Notes: generated from the sequence alone by a model not told the origin. Shown: positions 16,625-26,649, numbered from the stretch's first letter. The stretch is 64,000 bases of DNA from Pedobacter sp. JY14-1 (GCF_029269825.1 NZ_JARJHU010000008.1:62001-126000), one strand, 5' to 3'. A program made the numbers and translations.

Positions 16625-17035
16625 CTAGCAATACTGTTCAAATGCGCCGATCAGGCTGTCTGCGATCATTTGCGCGGGGCGGCCCTCGATCTGGTGGCGC
16701 TCAATCATGTGCACCAGTTTACCATCTTTAAACAATGCCATTGAAGGAGACGATGGCGGGAAGGGAATCATATATCCTCTGGCGCGGTCCACCGCGTCTT
16801 TCTCCATACCTGCAAATACAGTGACCAGTTTGTCCGGATGTTTTTCATTGGACGCTGCGATCTTAGCCGCCGGACGGGCATTGGCGGCAGCACAACCGCA
16901 AACAGAGTTCACTACGACAAATACAGTTCCTTCCCCGGTAATGGCCTGGTCTACCTCTTCAGGTGTCTTCAGTTCCTGGAAACCGGCTCCGGTCAGGTCC
17001 TTGCGCATCGGTTCAACTAAATATTCTGGATACAT
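16625..17035 (-). CDS. Bacilliredoxin (BrxA/BrxB, DUF1094 family)
   Basis: A 136-residue thioredoxin-fold protein. The active site SVCGCAAANARPA (about 43-55) carries the C-G-C motif characteristic of the YphP/YqiW family instead of CxxC. The MYPEYLVEPMRKDL start and the PSSPSMALFKDGKLVHMIERH block are also diagnostic. In Bacillus these proteins remove bacillithiol from mixed disulfides. Whether this organism makes bacillithiol cannot be judged from this window. The gene is alone, with its own promoter at 17080-17111 and a shared terminator downstream. Confidence 0.92.
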   Translation of the reverse strand: MYPEYLVEPMRKDLTGAGFQELKTPEEVDQAITGEGTVFVVVNSVCGCAAANARPAAKIAASNEKHPDKLVTVFAGMEKDAVDRARGYMIPFPPSSPSMALFKDGKLVHMIERHQIEGRPAQMIADSLIGAFEQYC

Positions 17036-17079
17036 ATGTTAATGTGATTAATTTCTTTTTGTATGACACTTATGTACCG

Positions 17080-17111
17080 CAAAGGTACGGTGCAATACGC
17101 TTCCGTCAAAA
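17080..17111 (-). promoter_or_regulatory. Bacilliredoxin promoter
   Basis: Read on the minus strand: TTTTG (17111-17107), a 19-base spacer, then TACCTTTG (17087-17080). This is a full match to the Bacteroidota consensus TTG-N19-21-TAnnTTTG, about 45 bases before the start codon. Confidence 0.65.
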
Positions 17112-17178
17112 CACAGCGCTACCCTGCCTTATAGTTTTGACCTTCAAATTACTATGGGTGCCGGGTTAATAACCCAGC

Positions 17179-18267
17179 TTACAACCTGAAGAAAATCTTC
17201 TTTTGGTACAGGAAATAGCACATGCCCCATTCCAGTGAGAAAATGCAAAGTGCAGTAATGACTTTTGTTAATACGTCAGGAGCATGTATAATACCGAGCA
17301 GATTGCCTGCGATAACAGAAATATACCCATTGAACCAGCGGCTGCCCACAATTTCGAAAAACAGGTAAATAAAAATGGAGTTCATACCCACAATAGTCAC
17401 AAACCTGATATCATTTTTATGGCCAAGCACATCTATCCACCAGTACAAGAAAGCGAGCAGCAGCAGTACCCAGCCACCGGAAGCCAATACGAAGGAACTG
17501 GTAGCTATCTTTTTGATGATGGGAGTGAGCCCGGCTGCATCCATACCATAACCGGTAAGCAGGCAAATCAGCCCTGTGACCAGCAATGTCCTGATCTTCA
17601 CGACCGCTGGCTTGTTTCCAAGAAGCAGTTTTCCAGCCATCATGCCCCAAATGGTATGGGCAGCAGTAGAGAGGCAGTTGATGGCCACCCAGCCGCCGCC
17701 ATTGATCTTGTTCATGAGCAGCAGGTCTATATAGTTGCCAAAATTATGTTGATCGGTAAAAGGCTGATCAAAACCCGGTACCTGTACGTACCGGTACAAG
17801 AGTTCAGTCAACAGCAGCAGGGCCAGGCTTACACCCAACTGATAACCAGCCCGAAGGTCATAGAGCAGAAAGGCGACCAGCAAAGTGAAGGAAAGCTGGG
17901 TAAGCACATCCCAAAGCTCAAAAGACAAATGTTCGCCGCGGACGGCATAGTCTAGTACACCCCAGAAAAAAAGCCAGCCGCTTCTTTTGAGCGCTTTCTT
18001 AAACGAATCACCCCAGGATACGCCATTTTGACGCTGTTTATGGAGTGAAAGTGCCAGAGCGGTACCGGCGATGAACATGAATCCCGGCTGAATCAGGTCC
18101 CAGAACCGCAGACCGTTCCATGGGTGATGCTCAAACTGGAGCATGACCGGTTCCAGCAGAGAACCGTGGCTGTATTCGCCCAAAGCCCCGTAAAGACCTG
18201 CACTTTCCAGCATCAGCAGGATCATAATGAGCCCGCGCATAAAATCAAGGGAAGCTAATCTAAACAC
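17179..18267 (-). CDS. HGSNAT/DUF5009-like membrane acyltransferase (second of a pair)
   Basis: A 362-residue protein with about 10 membrane helices. Its opening RLASLDFMRGLIMILLM and the block PWNGLRFWDLIQPGFMFIAG correspond to the two signature regions of bacterial relatives of heparan-alpha-glucosaminide N-acetyltransferase (COG4299/DUF1624). Those proteins are thought to move acetyl groups onto sugars across the membrane. I place the start at GTG 18267, which keeps the conserved RLASLD block and gives an 8-base overlap with the upstream gene. The next in-frame start upstream (18366) would overlap by 107 bases, and ATG 18240 would cut the signature. Paralogue of its neighbour; substrate unknown. 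Confidence 0.82.
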   Translation of the reverse strand: MFRLASLDFMRGLIMILLMLESAGLYGALGEYSHGSLLEPVMLQFEHHPWNGLRFWDLIQPGFMFIAGTALALSLHKQRQNGVSWGDSFKKALKRSGWLFFWGVLDYAVRGEHLSFELWDVLTQLSFTLLVAFLLYDLRAGYQLGVSLALLLLTELLYRYVQVPGFDQPFTDQHNFGNYIDLLLMNKINGGGWVAINCLSTAAHTIWGMMAGKLLLGNKPAVVKIRTLLVTGLICLLTGYGMDAAGLTPIIKKIATSSFVLASGGWVLLLLAFLYWWIDVLGHKNDIRFVTIVGMNSIFIYLFFEIVGSRWFNGYISVIAGNLLGIIHAPDVLTKVITALCIFSLEWGMCYFLYQKKIFFRL

Positions 18268-19381
18268 GGATATAGATTTTTCTTTTGTCGAGGAAATAAG
18301 CCACCAGCCAGCAGACCAGCATGAAAGTAACGGCAAAAAGCAGGGAGCCTGCAGGGCCGGGAGCAATCACCTGGAAGAAGCCGCGGTTGACCCGTCCAAA
18401 GAGATCTGCATCTGCAAAGATGGTATAGGTACAGATGACCAGCACTTCAGATACGAGATAAATGAACAGTGGATTTTTCCCCAATATGGTAAAGAAGCGT
18501 GTCCACTTCACATAGCCCAGTACTTCCACCACATAAATCAGGGCACCGATAATGACCAGGTCAAGTCCGCAGGTCAGCAGCACGAAGGTGCTGGTCCATA
18601 ATTTCTTGTTGATGGGAAATACAGGACCCAGGCACATCGCCAGCAAGATCAATGTACCGCCTGCCAGCAGCAGCTTGGCGATGGTTTCAAAACCTTTGCC
18701 CTTTTGCCGGATAAATTGCCCGGCATAGTAACCGATGATGACATTGACGCATGCAGGAATTGTGCTCAGCAGGCCCTCGGGATCAAAGGCAATGCCTTCG
18801 CCATGGTAGAGGTGCTTTTCCCCGAATAAAAAGAGGTCGAGGTACTGACCTGCGTTGCCTGTCATGCTGAAGGGATCGGCCGGATCGCCGAACAACAGTA
18901 GCAGCAGCCAGTAACCTGCCAGAAAAGCGATGGAAAGCACAAAAACCGTTCTGGAGCTGAGGTAATGAATCAGCAACGACGCAATACCGTAACAAAGGGC
19001 GATGCGCTGCAAGACACCCAATATCCGGGTATTGGCGATAGGTGAAAGTACCGGGTGGCCATCTGCCCCATAACGGAAAAACGGGAACCAGTACATCAGG
19101 TAACCGATCAGAAAGATCAGCAAAGTGCGTTTAAATATCCGGTAAAGAACTTCGCTGTTTCGCATTCGGGAAAACTTATCCATGGAAAAACTCATGGCGT
19201 TGCCAACCGCGAATAAAAAGGAGGGGAATACGAGATCTGTAGGGGTGAACCCATGCCAGGCTGCATGCTGAAGAATACTGAAAGGTTCTGCTCCGCTGCC
19301 GGGTGTATTGACGATGATCATGAAGCAGATGGTCATGCCCCGGAACACGTCGAGTGATAGAAAACGTTGTGGTTGGTCCAT
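18260..19381 (-). CDS. HGSNAT/DUF5009-like membrane acyltransferase (first of a pair)
   Basis: 373 residues, about 10 membrane helices. RFLSLDVFRGMTICFMIIVN followed by HAAWHGFTPTDLVFPSFLFA are close matches to the NagX/DUF5009 family, distant relatives of the lysosomal N-acetyltransferase HGSNAT. The conserved His of HAAWHG is in the position of the proposed acetyl-carrying residue. It is the first gene of a two-gene leftward unit; the second is a diverged paralogue translated from an overlapping GTG. No glycoside hydrolase or amino-sugar genes are adjacent, so the acceptor sugar cannot be inferred. Confidence 0.87.
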   Translation of the reverse strand: MDQPQRFLSLDVFRGMTICFMIIVNTPGSGAEPFSILQHAAWHGFTPTDLVFPSFLFAVGNAMSFSMDKFSRMRNSEVLYRIFKRTLLIFLIGYLMYWFPFFRYGADGHPVLSPIANTRILGVLQRIALCYGIASLLIHYLSSRTVFVLSIAFLAGYWLLLLLFGDPADPFSMTGNAGQYLDLFLFGEKHLYHGEGIAFDPEGLLSTIPACVNVIIGYYAGQFIRQKGKGFETIAKLLLAGGTLILLAMCLGPVFPINKKLWTSTFVLLTCGLDLVIIGALIYVVEVLGYVKWTRFFTILGKNPLFIYLVSEVLVICTYTIFADADLFGRVNRGFFQVIAPGPAGSLLFAVTFMLVCWLVAYFLDKRKIYIRV

Positions 19382-19462
19382 TGGTTTGTTTTGGTTGCGG
19401 TCGCAGCAGTGCTGCTGATTAAAGTTAACATTTAATCTGTAATCCTGGAGATGCGGGAGCGG

Positions 19463-19495
19463 TTTTGAATTTGGTTAAACTATTGGCTAACTTTG
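19463..19495 (+). promoter_or_regulatory. ahcY promoter
   Basis: TTTTG (19463-19467), 20 bases, then TAACTTTG (19488-19495), a full match to the Bacteroidota consensus. It lies 24 bases before the ATG at 19520. Confidence 0.65.
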
Positions 19496-19519
19496 CAGTT
19501 CAATTTAAAACAAAAAAAT

Positions 19520-20836
19520 ATGTCATCAGTAGAGACAACTTACGTTCCTTACAAAGTTAAGGACATTTCACTGGCAGAATGGGGCCGCAAAGAGATCGAA
19601 CTGGCAGAGGCTGAGATGCCTGGCCTGATGTCACTCCGCGAAGAATTTGGCCCTTCCAAACCGCTTAAGGGCGCGCGCATTGCAGGCTGTCTGCATATGA
19701 CCATACAGACTGCGGTGCTGATTGAGACATTGGTGGAACTAGGCGCTGAAGTGACCTGGTCATCCTGTAATATTTTTTCTACGCAAGATCACGCGGCAGC
19801 AGCAATCGCGGCAGCGGGCATTCAGGTATATGCCTGGAAAGGCATGGATGCCGAAAGCTTTGACTGGTGCATTGAGCAGACTTTATATTTTGGTGAAGGA
19901 CGCCAGCCACTGAACATGATCCTGGACGACGGCGGTGACTTGACCAATATGGTATTTGACAAATTCCCTGAGCTGATCGGGGGCATCAAAGGCCTTTCTG
20001 AAGAAACCACCACCGGCGTGCACCGGTTGTATGAGCGCATGAAGAACGGTACGCTGCACCTTCCGGCGATCAATGTGAACGACTCAGTGACCAAATCTAA
20101 GTTTGACAACAAATACGGCTGTCGTGAATCGCTGGTAGACGCGATCCGTCGCGCCACGGATGTAATGATGGCGGGTAAAGTTGCTGTAGTTGCCGGCTAC
20201 GGCGACGTGGGCAAGGGCTCTGCAGAGTCGCTGAGCTCGCAGGGCGTACGGGTGATCGTATCGGAGATCGATCCGATCTGTGCTTTGCAGGCGGCGATGG
20301 AAGGATACCAGGTACAGAAATTTGCGAACGCAGTGAAGGAGGCGGACATCATTGTGACCACTACCGGTAACTGTGACATTGTACGTGCCGAGCATTTCAG
20401 GACCATGAAGGATAAAGCGATCGTATGTAACATCGGCCATTTCGACAATGAGATCGACGTCGCCTGGCTGAACCAGAACTACGGACATACGAAAGTAGAG
20501 ATCAAGCCACAGGTAGATAAATATACAATCGATGGCAAGGATGTGATCCTGCTTGCTGAGGGCCGGCTGGTAAACCTGGGCTGCGCTACCGGACATCCCA
20601 GCTTTGTAATGTCGAACTCATTTACCAATCAGACACTGGCGCAACTGGAGCTATGGACCAATTCTGATAAATATGAGAACAAGGTTTATGTGTTGCCTAA
20701 GGCATTGGACGAGAAGGTAGCACGTTTACACCTGGCCAAGATCGGTGCCGAGCTGGATACGCTTGACCCGCACCAGGCAGCATATATCGGCGTTCCTGTT
20801 GAGGGTCCATTCAAGCCTGAGGCTTACAGGTATTAA
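19520..20836 (+). CDS. ahcY: Adenosylhomocysteinase
   Basis: Reversibly hydrolyses S-adenosylhomocysteine to homocysteine and adenosine, clearing the product of methyltransferases. The 438 residues include the substrate-binding blocks [16 protein letters not shown] and [34 protein letters not shown] with the catalytic Lys/Asp, and the NAD-binding Rossmann motif [13 protein letters not shown]. The C-terminal block ends in [10 protein letters not shown], as the family always does. Start at ATG 19520; a longer frame would start with TTG inside the promoter. A single-gene unit with its own promoter and a strong terminator. Confidence 0.97.
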   Translation: MSSVETTYVPYKVKDISLAEWGRKEIELAEAEMPGLMSLREEFGPSKPLKGARIAGCLHMTIQTAVLIETLVELGAEVTWSSCNIFSTQDHAAAAIAAAGIQVYAWKGMDAESFDWCIEQTLYFGEGRQPLNMILDDGGDLTNMVFDKFPELIGGIKGLSEETTTGVHRLYERMKNGTLHLPAINVNDSVTKSKFDNKYGCRESLVDAIRRATDVMMAGKVAVVAGYGDVGKGSAESLSSQGVRVIVSEIDPICALQAAMEGYQVQKFANAVKEADIIVTTTGNCDIVRAEHFRTMKDKAIVCNIGHFDNEIDVAWLNQNYGHTKVEIKPQVDKYTIDGKDVILLAEGRLVNLGCATGHPSFVMSNSFTNQTLAQLELWTNSDKYENKVYVLPKALDEKVARLHLAKIGAELDTLDPHQAAYIGVPVEGPFKPEAYRY

Positions 20837-20873
20837 GCAGCATTCCGGTTGAAACCGGGCTGAACAGTTAACC

Positions 20874-20903
20874 GGGCGTTGCGATTGTGCAGCGCCCTTT
20901 TTT
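20874..20903 (+). terminator. ahcY rho-independent terminator
   Basis: GGGCGTTGC (20874-20882) pairs with GCAGCGCCC (20889-20897), 9 bp with one G-U pair and a 6-base loop, followed by six T. The -33 box of the pdxJ promoter lies in the loop. Confidence 0.85.
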
Positions 20904-20914
20904 ATTTACTTTTG
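20885..20914 (+). promoter_or_regulatory. pdxJ promoter, overlapping the ahcY terminator
   Basis: TTG (20885-20887), 19 bases, TACTTTTG (20907-20914), a consensus-type Bacteroidota promoter 22 bases before the pdxJ ATG. Its upstream half is inside the terminator hairpin. Confidence 0.6.
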
Positions 20915-20936
20915 TTAAAAAACAGATTCTGCCGTT

Positions 20937-21677
20937 ATGAACGATATGCACTCCCTGGACACCACGCTCTCCGTAAACATCAACAAGATCGCTACACTGC
21001 GCAACAGCCGGGGTGGCAACAACCCGGACCTGGTTAAAGTGGCGCTGGACTGCGAACGTTTCGGAGCCCAGGGCATTACCGTGCATCCAAGGCCGGATGA
21101 ACGACATATCCGTTACCAGGACGTATATGACCTGAAAAGCGTGATCTCTACCGAGTTCAACATAGAAGGGAACTGCCGGGAACAGAAGTTTGTAGACCTG
21201 GTGCTGGCCGTCAGGCCGGCGCAGGTGACGCTAGTCCCTGATGCAGAAGGGCAGATCACTTCCAATCATGGCTGGGATACGATTAAACACAAGGACTATC
21301 TGAAAGAGATGGTGGGTATTTTCCAGGCAGCAGGCATCAGGGTATCGATCTTTGTAGATCCAGTGACAGAGATGGTAGCTGGCGCGGCAGTCACCGGTAC
21401 AGACCGGATTGAGCTGTATACTGAGGCTTATGCCCACAATTATTATGAGAACCGAGATAAGGCGGTATTGCCTTATACAGCGGCGGCTCACAAAGCCCAC
21501 GAACTGGGCCTGGGCCTGAATGCAGGGCATGATCTGGACCTGCATAACCTGAAGTTTTTCGCGCAGCACGTCCCGGGATTGCTGGAGGTAAGCATCGGAC
21601 ATGCACTGATCAGTGATGCCCTCTACCTTGGCCTGGAGAACACCATACAAATGTACCGCAGACAGTTAGAGAAATAG
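20937..21677 (+). CDS. pdxJ: Pyridoxine 5'-phosphate synthase
   Basis: Condenses 3-amino-2-oxopropyl phosphate with 1-deoxyxylulose 5-phosphate to pyridoxine 5'-phosphate in the DXP-dependent vitamin B6 route. The 246-residue TIM barrel shows [58 protein letters not shown] and [12 protein letters not shown], all diagnostic. It stands 42 bases ahead of gcvP, whose product needs the pyridoxal phosphate made by this pathway. A weak -7 element between them suggests gcvP may also have its own promoter. Confidence 0.96.
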   Translation: MNDMHSLDTTLSVNINKIATLRNSRGGNNPDLVKVALDCERFGAQGITVHPRPDERHIRYQDVYDLKSVISTEFNIEGNCREQKFVDLVLAVRPAQVTLVPDAEGQITSNHGWDTIKHKDYLKEMVGIFQAAGIRVSIFVDPVTEMVAGAAVTGTDRIELYTEAYAHNYYENRDKAVLPYTAAAHKAHELGLGLNAGHDLDLHNLKFFAQHVPGLLEVSIGHALISDALYLGLENTIQMYRRQLEK

Positions 21678-21688
21678 GCGCATTTTAT

Positions 21689-21696
21689 TAACTTTG
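21689..21696 (+). promoter_or_regulatory. Possible -7 element for gcvP
   Basis: TAACTTTG, a TAnnTTTG match, 23 bases before the gcvP ATG. The -33 region shows only a poor GTTAG, so read-through from pdxJ may be equally important. Confidence 0.35.
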
Positions 21697-21719
21697 CGCA
21701 ACTTTTTATTCATAGATAC

Positions 21720-24602
21720 ATGAACCTAAACATTCATTACCAGGAAGATTTTAAAGACCGTCACATTGCTCCTAGTGAAAAGGACACGAAAGAGATGCTG
21801 GATGTGCTTGGCGTGGACAACATAGACCAGCTGATCGGACAGACAGTGCCCGATAAGATCAGGCTGAAACAACCTTTGAACCTTCCGGCGCCCAAGTCTG
21901 AAAAGGATTACCTGACCGCCTTACGCCAAACGGCTTCCCTAAACAAGGTATTTAAATCTTATATCGGACAGGGCTATTACGATACCGTAACGCCCGGCGT
22001 GATCCTGCGTAATGTCATGGAAAACCCAGGCTGGTATACGCAATATACGCCCTACCAGGCGGAAATAGCGCAGGGCCGTCTGCAGGCGCTGCTGAATTTT
22101 CAGACAATGGTGATTGACCTGACCGGAATGGAGATCGCGAACGCTTCATTGCTGGACGAAGGCACAGCAGCCGCTGAGGCTATGTTCATGCAGTACAGCC
22201 TGCGCAAGAACCAGCAGGCGACAAAGTTCTTTGTCTCTGAACTGGTATTCCCGCAGACGATCGATATTCTGAAGACCAGAGCCAATCCTTACGGCATTGA
22301 GCTGGTGATCGGCGACCATGAAACGGTAGCGCTGAATTCGGAGTTTTTCGGCGCGGCGATCCAGTATCCGGCCGGTAACGGTGAAGTATTTGACTATTCG
22401 GCTTTTGCACAAAAGGCCCATGATTATAATGTAAAGGTAACAGTAATTGCTGACCTGCTGAGCCTTGTACTGCTGACGCCTCCAGGTGAATGGGGTGCGG
22501 ATGTTGTCGTGGGTACAACTCAGCGGTTTGGTGTACCTATGGGTTTTGGCGGCCCTCATGCTGCTTATTTCGCGACCAAGGAAGAATACAAGCGTTCCAT
22601 TCCCGGCCGTATCATCGGAGTGACCATTGACAGCAATAACAATTATGCACTGCGTATGGCCCTGCAGACCCGTGAGCAACACATCCGCAGAGACAAGGCA
22701 ACCTCCAATATCTGTACAGCACAGGCGCTTTTAGCCATTATGGCCGGTTTCTATGCGGCTTACCATGGCCCTCAGGGCCTGAAGCTGATTGCTGAAAGGG
22801 TACATGGACTGACCGTATCGCTGGCGCGTTCCCTGGAAAACGCTGGCTACAAGGTACTGAACAACGTTTATTTCGATACCATTCAGGTAGAACTGGGTGA
22901 CCTGGCAGGCGCCATTCATGGCGAGTGCCTGAACAACGAGATCAACCTGCATTACAACGGCAGCGTAGTGGGTATTTCCCTGGACGAGACAACCTCTCCG
23001 GAAGATGTGAAACTGCTGCTTAAAGTTTTTTCTAAAGTGAAAGCGATTGCAGGGGATGCAGTGGAACTGGAAGACAAGGGCCTGCAGACCGTTATACCGG
23101 CTGCACTACAGCGTACTTCGGAATACCTGACGCACCCGGTTTTCAACACACATCACTCGGAGCATGAAATGCTGCGTTACATTAAGTCACTTGAGACGAA
23201 AGACCTATCCTTATGTCATTCAATGATCGCTTTGGGTTCCTGCACCATGAAGCTGAACGCGACCACCGAAATGATCCCGGTAACCTGGCCGGAGTTTGGA
23301 AAGATACATCCATTCGCTCCTGCCGACCAGGTATTGGGTTATTACAATGTATTTAATGAACTGGACAAGTGGCTGAGTGAGATTACCGGCTTTGCGGCCA
23401 TGAGCTTTCAGCCGAATGCAGGCGCACAGGGCGAGTATGCCGGCCTGATGGTGATCAGGGCTTATCACCAGGACCGCGGCGAAGGACACCGTAACATTGC
23501 GCTGATCCCCTCATCGGCGCACGGTACCAACCCGGCTTCTGCTGCGATGGCAGGTATGAAGATTGTGGTGGTGAAATCACTGGAAAACGGAAATATCGAT
23601 GTGGATGACCTGAAGGCAAAAGCGGAGCAATATGCTGCCGACCTGAGCTGCCTGATGGTGACCTACCCTTCTACCCACGGGGTATTTGAGGAAAGCATCA
23701 TTGACATCTGCAATATTATCCACCAGCACGGCGGGCAGGTTTATATGGACGGTGCGAATATGAATGCACAGGTCGGACTGACCAGCCCGGCAACCATTGG
23801 TGCGGATGTCTGCCACCTGAACCTGCATAAGACTTTCTGCATCCCACATGGCGGTGGCGGCCCTGGAATGGGCCCGATTGGTGTAGCCCGGCACCTTGTA
23901 CCTTATTTGCCCGGACACGCAGTAGTAGATATTAATAACGAGAAATCGATCCATGCCGTTTCTTCTGCCCCCTGGGGTTCTGCTTCTATCCTGATCATTT
24001 CACATGCTTATATTGCGATGATGGGCGGCGAAGGTCTGACCAGTGCGACCAAATATGCAATCCTCAATGCCAATTACATGAAAGCCAGGCTGGAGCAGCA
24101 CTATCCTGTGCTGTACACCGGCGAAGGCGGCCGTGTCGCGCATGAGATGATCCTGGACTGCCGCAGCTTCAAGAATTTCGGCATCGAGGTAGTGGACATC
24201 GCCAAGCGCCTGATGGACTACGGTTTCCATGCGCCTACTGTATCCTTCCCGGTAGCCGGTACGCTAATGGTAGAGCCTACGGAAAGTGAGCCGAAGCATG
24301 AGCTGGACCGATTCTGCGACGCGCTGATCTCGATCAGAAACGAGATTACCGCTGTTGAGCAAGGCATCCTGGACAAGACAAACAACCCGCTGAAGAATGC
24401 ACCGCATACTGCGGCTGTAGTGACCGGCGATAACTGGACATATGGCTACAGCAGACAAACTGCAGCTTTCCCGTTACCTTATGTTGCGGCCTATAAGTTC
24501 TGGCCTTCCGTAGGCAGGGTAAATGACTCATACGGTGACCGTTCACTGGTATGTGCCTGCCCTCCGATTGAGAGTTATGAAGAAAGCTACGCCGGCATTT
24601 AA
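21720..24602 (+). CDS. gcvP: Glycine dehydrogenase (decarboxylating), P protein
   Basis: The P protein of the glycine cleavage system: it decarboxylates glycine on pyridoxal phosphate and passes the aminomethyl group to the lipoylated H protein. The 960-residue single-chain form has two homologous halves. The N-terminal half includes [14 protein letters not shown] and [13 protein letters not shown]. The C-terminal half carries [16 protein letters not shown], the PLP lysine in [18 protein letters not shown], and [15 protein letters not shown]. Length is normal. The T and H proteins (gcvT, gcvH) are not in the window; lpd at 56176 could supply the L protein. Confidence 0.97.
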   Translation: MNLNIHYQEDFKDRHIAPSEKDTKEMLDVLGVDNIDQLIGQTVPDKIRLKQPLNLPAPKSEKDYLTALRQTASLNKVFKSYIGQGYYDTVTPGVILRNVMENPGWYTQYTPYQAEIAQGRLQALLNFQTMVIDLTGMEIANASLLDEGTAAAEAMFMQYSLRKNQQATKFFVSELVFPQTIDILKTRANPYGIELVIGDHETVALNSEFFGAAIQYPAGNGEVFDYSAFAQKAHDYNVKVTVIADLLSLVLLTPPGEWGADVVVGTTQRFGVPMGFGGPHAAYFATKEEYKRSIPGRIIGVTIDSNNNYALRMALQTREQHIRRDKATSNICTAQALLAIMAGFYAAYHGPQGLKLIAERVHGLTVSLARSLENAGYKVLNNVYFDTIQVELGDLAGAIHGECLNNEINLHYNGSVVGISLDETTSPEDVKLLLKVFSKVKAIAGDAVELEDKGLQTVIPAALQRTSEYLTHPVFNTHHSEHEMLRYIKSLETKDLSLCHSMIALGSCTMKLNATTEMIPVTWPEFGKIHPFAPADQVLGYYNVFNELDKWLSEITGFAAMSFQPNAGAQGEYAGLMVIRAYHQDRGEGHRNIALIPSSAHGTNPASAAMAGMKIVVVKSLENGNIDVDDLKAKAEQYAADLSCLMVTYPSTHGVFEESIIDICNIIHQHGGQVYMDGANMNAQVGLTSPATIGADVCHLNLHKTFCIPHGGGGPGMGPIGVARHLVPYLPGHAVVDINNEKSIHAVSSAPWGSASILIISHAYIAMMGGEGLTSATKYAILNANYMKARLEQHYPVLYTGEGGRVAHEMILDCRSFKNFGIEVVDIAKRLMDYGFHAPTVSFPVAGTLMVEPTESEPKHELDRFCDALISIRNEITAVEQGILDKTNNPLKNAPHTAAVVTGDNWTYGYSRQTAAFPLPYVAAYKFWPSVGRVNDSYGDRSLVCACPPIESYEESYAGI

Positions 24603-24635
24603 AACCGTTATCCTAATTTTTTAACATAGGTCACT

Positions 24636-24688
24636 CCGGCTACATTCTTGTATTGTACTTTGTAAGTCAAATTTATTAATGTAGCCGG
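24636..24688. repeat. Perfect 11-bp inverted repeat between gcvP and the YceI gene
   Basis: CCGGCTACATT (24636-24646) is the exact reverse complement of AATGTAGCCGG (24678-24688), separated by 31 bases. There is no T-run after the right arm, so it is not a normal terminator. It lies 37 bases before the YceI start and could be a leader hairpin or a binding site. Confidence 0.6.
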
Positions 24689-24724
24689 ATATACCGTCAA
24701 ACCGGAAATCAAAACCTGAAAATA

Positions 24725-25333
24725 ATGAAACTGAAATTCACTTCTTTAATATTGGTCTTCATCGCTGCTGTGACCATGGCTTTCGTCCCTCCTGTTACAA
24801 AATCTGCCTTAAAGGTGATAACTTATAAAGCTGATCCTGCAAAATCTTCGCTGACCTGGATGGGCAGGAAACTGACCGGCAGTCACAATGGCACAATTAC
24901 ACTTCAATCAGGAAACTTAGACTTTGACGGAAAGAAACTGACAGGTGGGAAATTTGTGATCGATATGACCAGTATTAAAGATGCAGATGGCAGCGACCGT
25001 CTGGAAAACCACCTGAAAGCCGATGACTTCTTCGGCGTGGACAAGTTTGCGACAGCTGCTTTCGTCATCAGAAAAGTGACCGATGCTGGCACAAATACTG
25101 TTAACGTGACCGGAGACCTGACCATTAAAGGAATAACCAACCCCGTTGCCTTTCCTGCAAAGATTACCTGGAATGCCGATGGCTCCGTGACTGCAGTCGC
25201 TGATAAGATCATCGTAGACAGGACAAAATATGGAATTAAATACCGTTCCAAGGGCATATTCCCTGACGTGGGTGATAAAATGATCTATGACGATTTCCAG
25301 CTTTCTGTAAAACTCACAGCCGGCAAATCATAA
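24725..25333 (+). CDS. YceI-family exported lipocalin-like protein
   Basis: A 202-residue protein with an N-terminal signal sequence (SLILVFIAAVTMAFVPP), then a YceI domain from about 30 to 198. Diagnostic features: YKADPAKSSLTWMGRKLTGSHNGTI near the start, GKFVIDMTSIKDAD, ENHLKADDFFGVDKFATAAF, and GDLTIKGITNPVAF. YceI domains form a beta-barrel that binds isoprenoid or other lipid-like molecules in the periplasm; the ligand here is not known. A terminator follows 30 bases after the stop, so the gene is monocistronic. Confidence 0.93.
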   Translation: MKLKFTSLILVFIAAVTMAFVPPVTKSALKVITYKADPAKSSLTWMGRKLTGSHNGTITLQSGNLDFDGKKLTGGKFVIDMTSIKDADGSDRLENHLKADDFFGVDKFATAAFVIRKVTDAGTNTVNVTGDLTIKGITNPVAFPAKITWNADGSVTAVADKIIVDRTKYGIKYRSKGIFPDVGDKMIYDDFQLSVKLTAGKS

Positions 25334-25363
25334 AGGCGGAAAGATCTAAAACCTTATAGAAAG

Positions 25364-25393
25364 GTCCTTGTTAGAAAACAGGGACTTTTTTTT
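25364..25393 (+). terminator. Rho-independent terminator after the YceI gene
   Basis: GTCCTTGTT (25364-25372) pairs with AACAGGGAC (25377-25385), with one G-U pair, followed by eight T. Confidence 0.85.
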
Positions 25394-25476
25394 ATTTTCA
25401 ACAACAACCTAGGTGTTTAAACATCATTTTATTTATTAACTTAGAACAACACATATTAACCGCTACACTGCTACCT

Positions 25477-25875
25477 ATGGAAGAAAAAGAAATCAATATG
25501 CTAGTTGTCGACGATGACGACATTAACATATTTATCGTCAGAAAGATAGCAGCAAAAACCGGCTACACGGTGAATCTTGAGGCAAAAGGCGACGGACAAC
25601 AGGCACTTGATTATCTTACCAGTCTTTTAGCAGATCACAAACCCTTTCCGGAATTGATCCTGGTCGACATCAACATGCCATTAATGAACGGATGGGAATT
25701 CCTAGAGAATTATGAGCGCCTGAATGTGCCTGAAGGGACACATGTATATATGGTTTCTTCCTCCGTATATGAAAACGATATCGAAAAAGCCAAATCCTAT
25801 AAGGCAGTAAACGGATTCATTTCAAAGCCGATGTCTCTCGATCGGTTAACGGAGCTGATCAGGCTTCTGGGCTAG
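25477..25875 (+). CDS. Single-domain response regulator (CheY-like)
   Basis: 132 residues forming one receiver domain with no output domain. It has the acidic cluster in LVVDDDDINIF, the phosphate-accepting Asp in ILVDINMPLMNG (about residue 64), Ser/Thr in MVSSSVYEND, and Lys in GFISKPMS. The kinase that phosphorylates it and the target it binds are not encoded next to it. Proteins of this type usually act inside phosphorelays or by binding a partner. It is convergent with the metallo-hydrolase gene (9 bases apart). Confidence 0.92.
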   Translation: MEEKEINMLVVDDDDINIFIVRKIAAKTGYTVNLEAKGDGQQALDYLTSLLADHKPFPELILVDINMPLMNGWEFLENYERLNVPEGTHVYMVSSSVYENDIEKAKSYKAVNGFISKPMSLDRLTELIRLLG

Positions 25876-25884
25876 CCTGATCTA

Positions 25885-26649
25885 TTATCCGATCCTGAAC
25901 TGCCCTCCGTCCAAACTGACATGGCCCATCGCCCTTGATTTGCCATGGTAAAACAGACAATTCCAGTTTTCTGAAATCGCTCTTTGGCCAAATTCCTCTC
26001 TAAGCGCCATTGCCTTGCGGCCGTCATAATCATATTTGGCTACGAACTTTCTAAGCAGTTCCTCCGGCTCAGGCAATACGTCCCCGCCAAAGAAGACCTT
26101 TTCCTTGCCTTCACTGAACAGGAAGACCTGGTGGTTGGGGGTATGCGCTCCTGTAAACTCATAGCTGATGCTGCTGGTCAGCTGTCCGGAACCTTCCAGA
26201 AAACTGAGCTGGGCATTGCGTTGCAAAAAGTCAAAAATCTCCGTCCGGTAAGACGAGGAACTGCTGGTGAAGGCCTGTTCCCACTCGCCCTGCTGGATCA
26301 CATAAGTCGCGTGAGGAAAACTTAGCTCTATATCTTCACCCTGGCGATGTACCATACCACCCGAATGATCAAAATGAAGGTGCGACATCAGCACGAGGTC
26401 AACGTCATCGGGATCAAAACCTGCCTTCCGGATATTCTGATGCAAGATCAGTTCGCCGTCTGGTCCGCTAAAGCCGAGGCCGGTATCGCAAAGCAAAAGG
26501 CTACCCCCGGTATGGATGAGAAAGGGCTGAATATGAACGAACAGTGATGCCGGACGGTCTTTAGGATTATCTTTTACTGGATCGAAAGGAATGAATTTCT
26601 TGTCTGCCGCTACGGAATAAGAGCCTTCAAATAATGGGAAAACTTGCAT
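25885..26649 (-). CDS. Metallo-beta-lactamase fold hydrolase
   Basis: 254 residues with the metal-binding motif SHLHFDHSGG (about 88-97) and further ligand positions (the His in FTGAHTPNH and the Asp in FFGGDVLPEP). The last conserved His is in FYHGKS near the C-terminus. The pattern is that of the N-acyl-homoserine-lactonase / glyoxalase-II-like branch of the superfamily, but the substrate cannot be assigned. There is no signal peptide, so it is probably cytoplasmic. It is divergent from recJ; a TATCTTTG on the minus strand at 26676-26669 may be its -7 element. Confidence 0.88.
   Translation of the reverse strand: MQVFPLFEGSYSVAADKKFIPFDPVKDNPKDRPASLFVHIQPFLIHTGGSLLLCDTGLGFSGPDGELILHQNIRKAGFDPDDVDLVLMSHLHFDHSGGMVHRQGEDIELSFPHATYVIQQGEWEQAFTSSSSSYRTEIFDFLQRNAQLSFLEGSGQLTSSISYEFTGAHTPNHQVFLFSEGKEKVFFGGDVLPEPEELLRKFVAKYDYDGRKAMALREEFGQRAISENWNCLFYHGKSRAMGHVSLDGGQFRIG

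Noticed and set aside
17284-17955. 223-codon open frame on the plus strand
   Set aside because: Antisense to the second HGSNAT-like gene; a Gln/His-rich reading typical of the complement of Leu-rich membrane helices.
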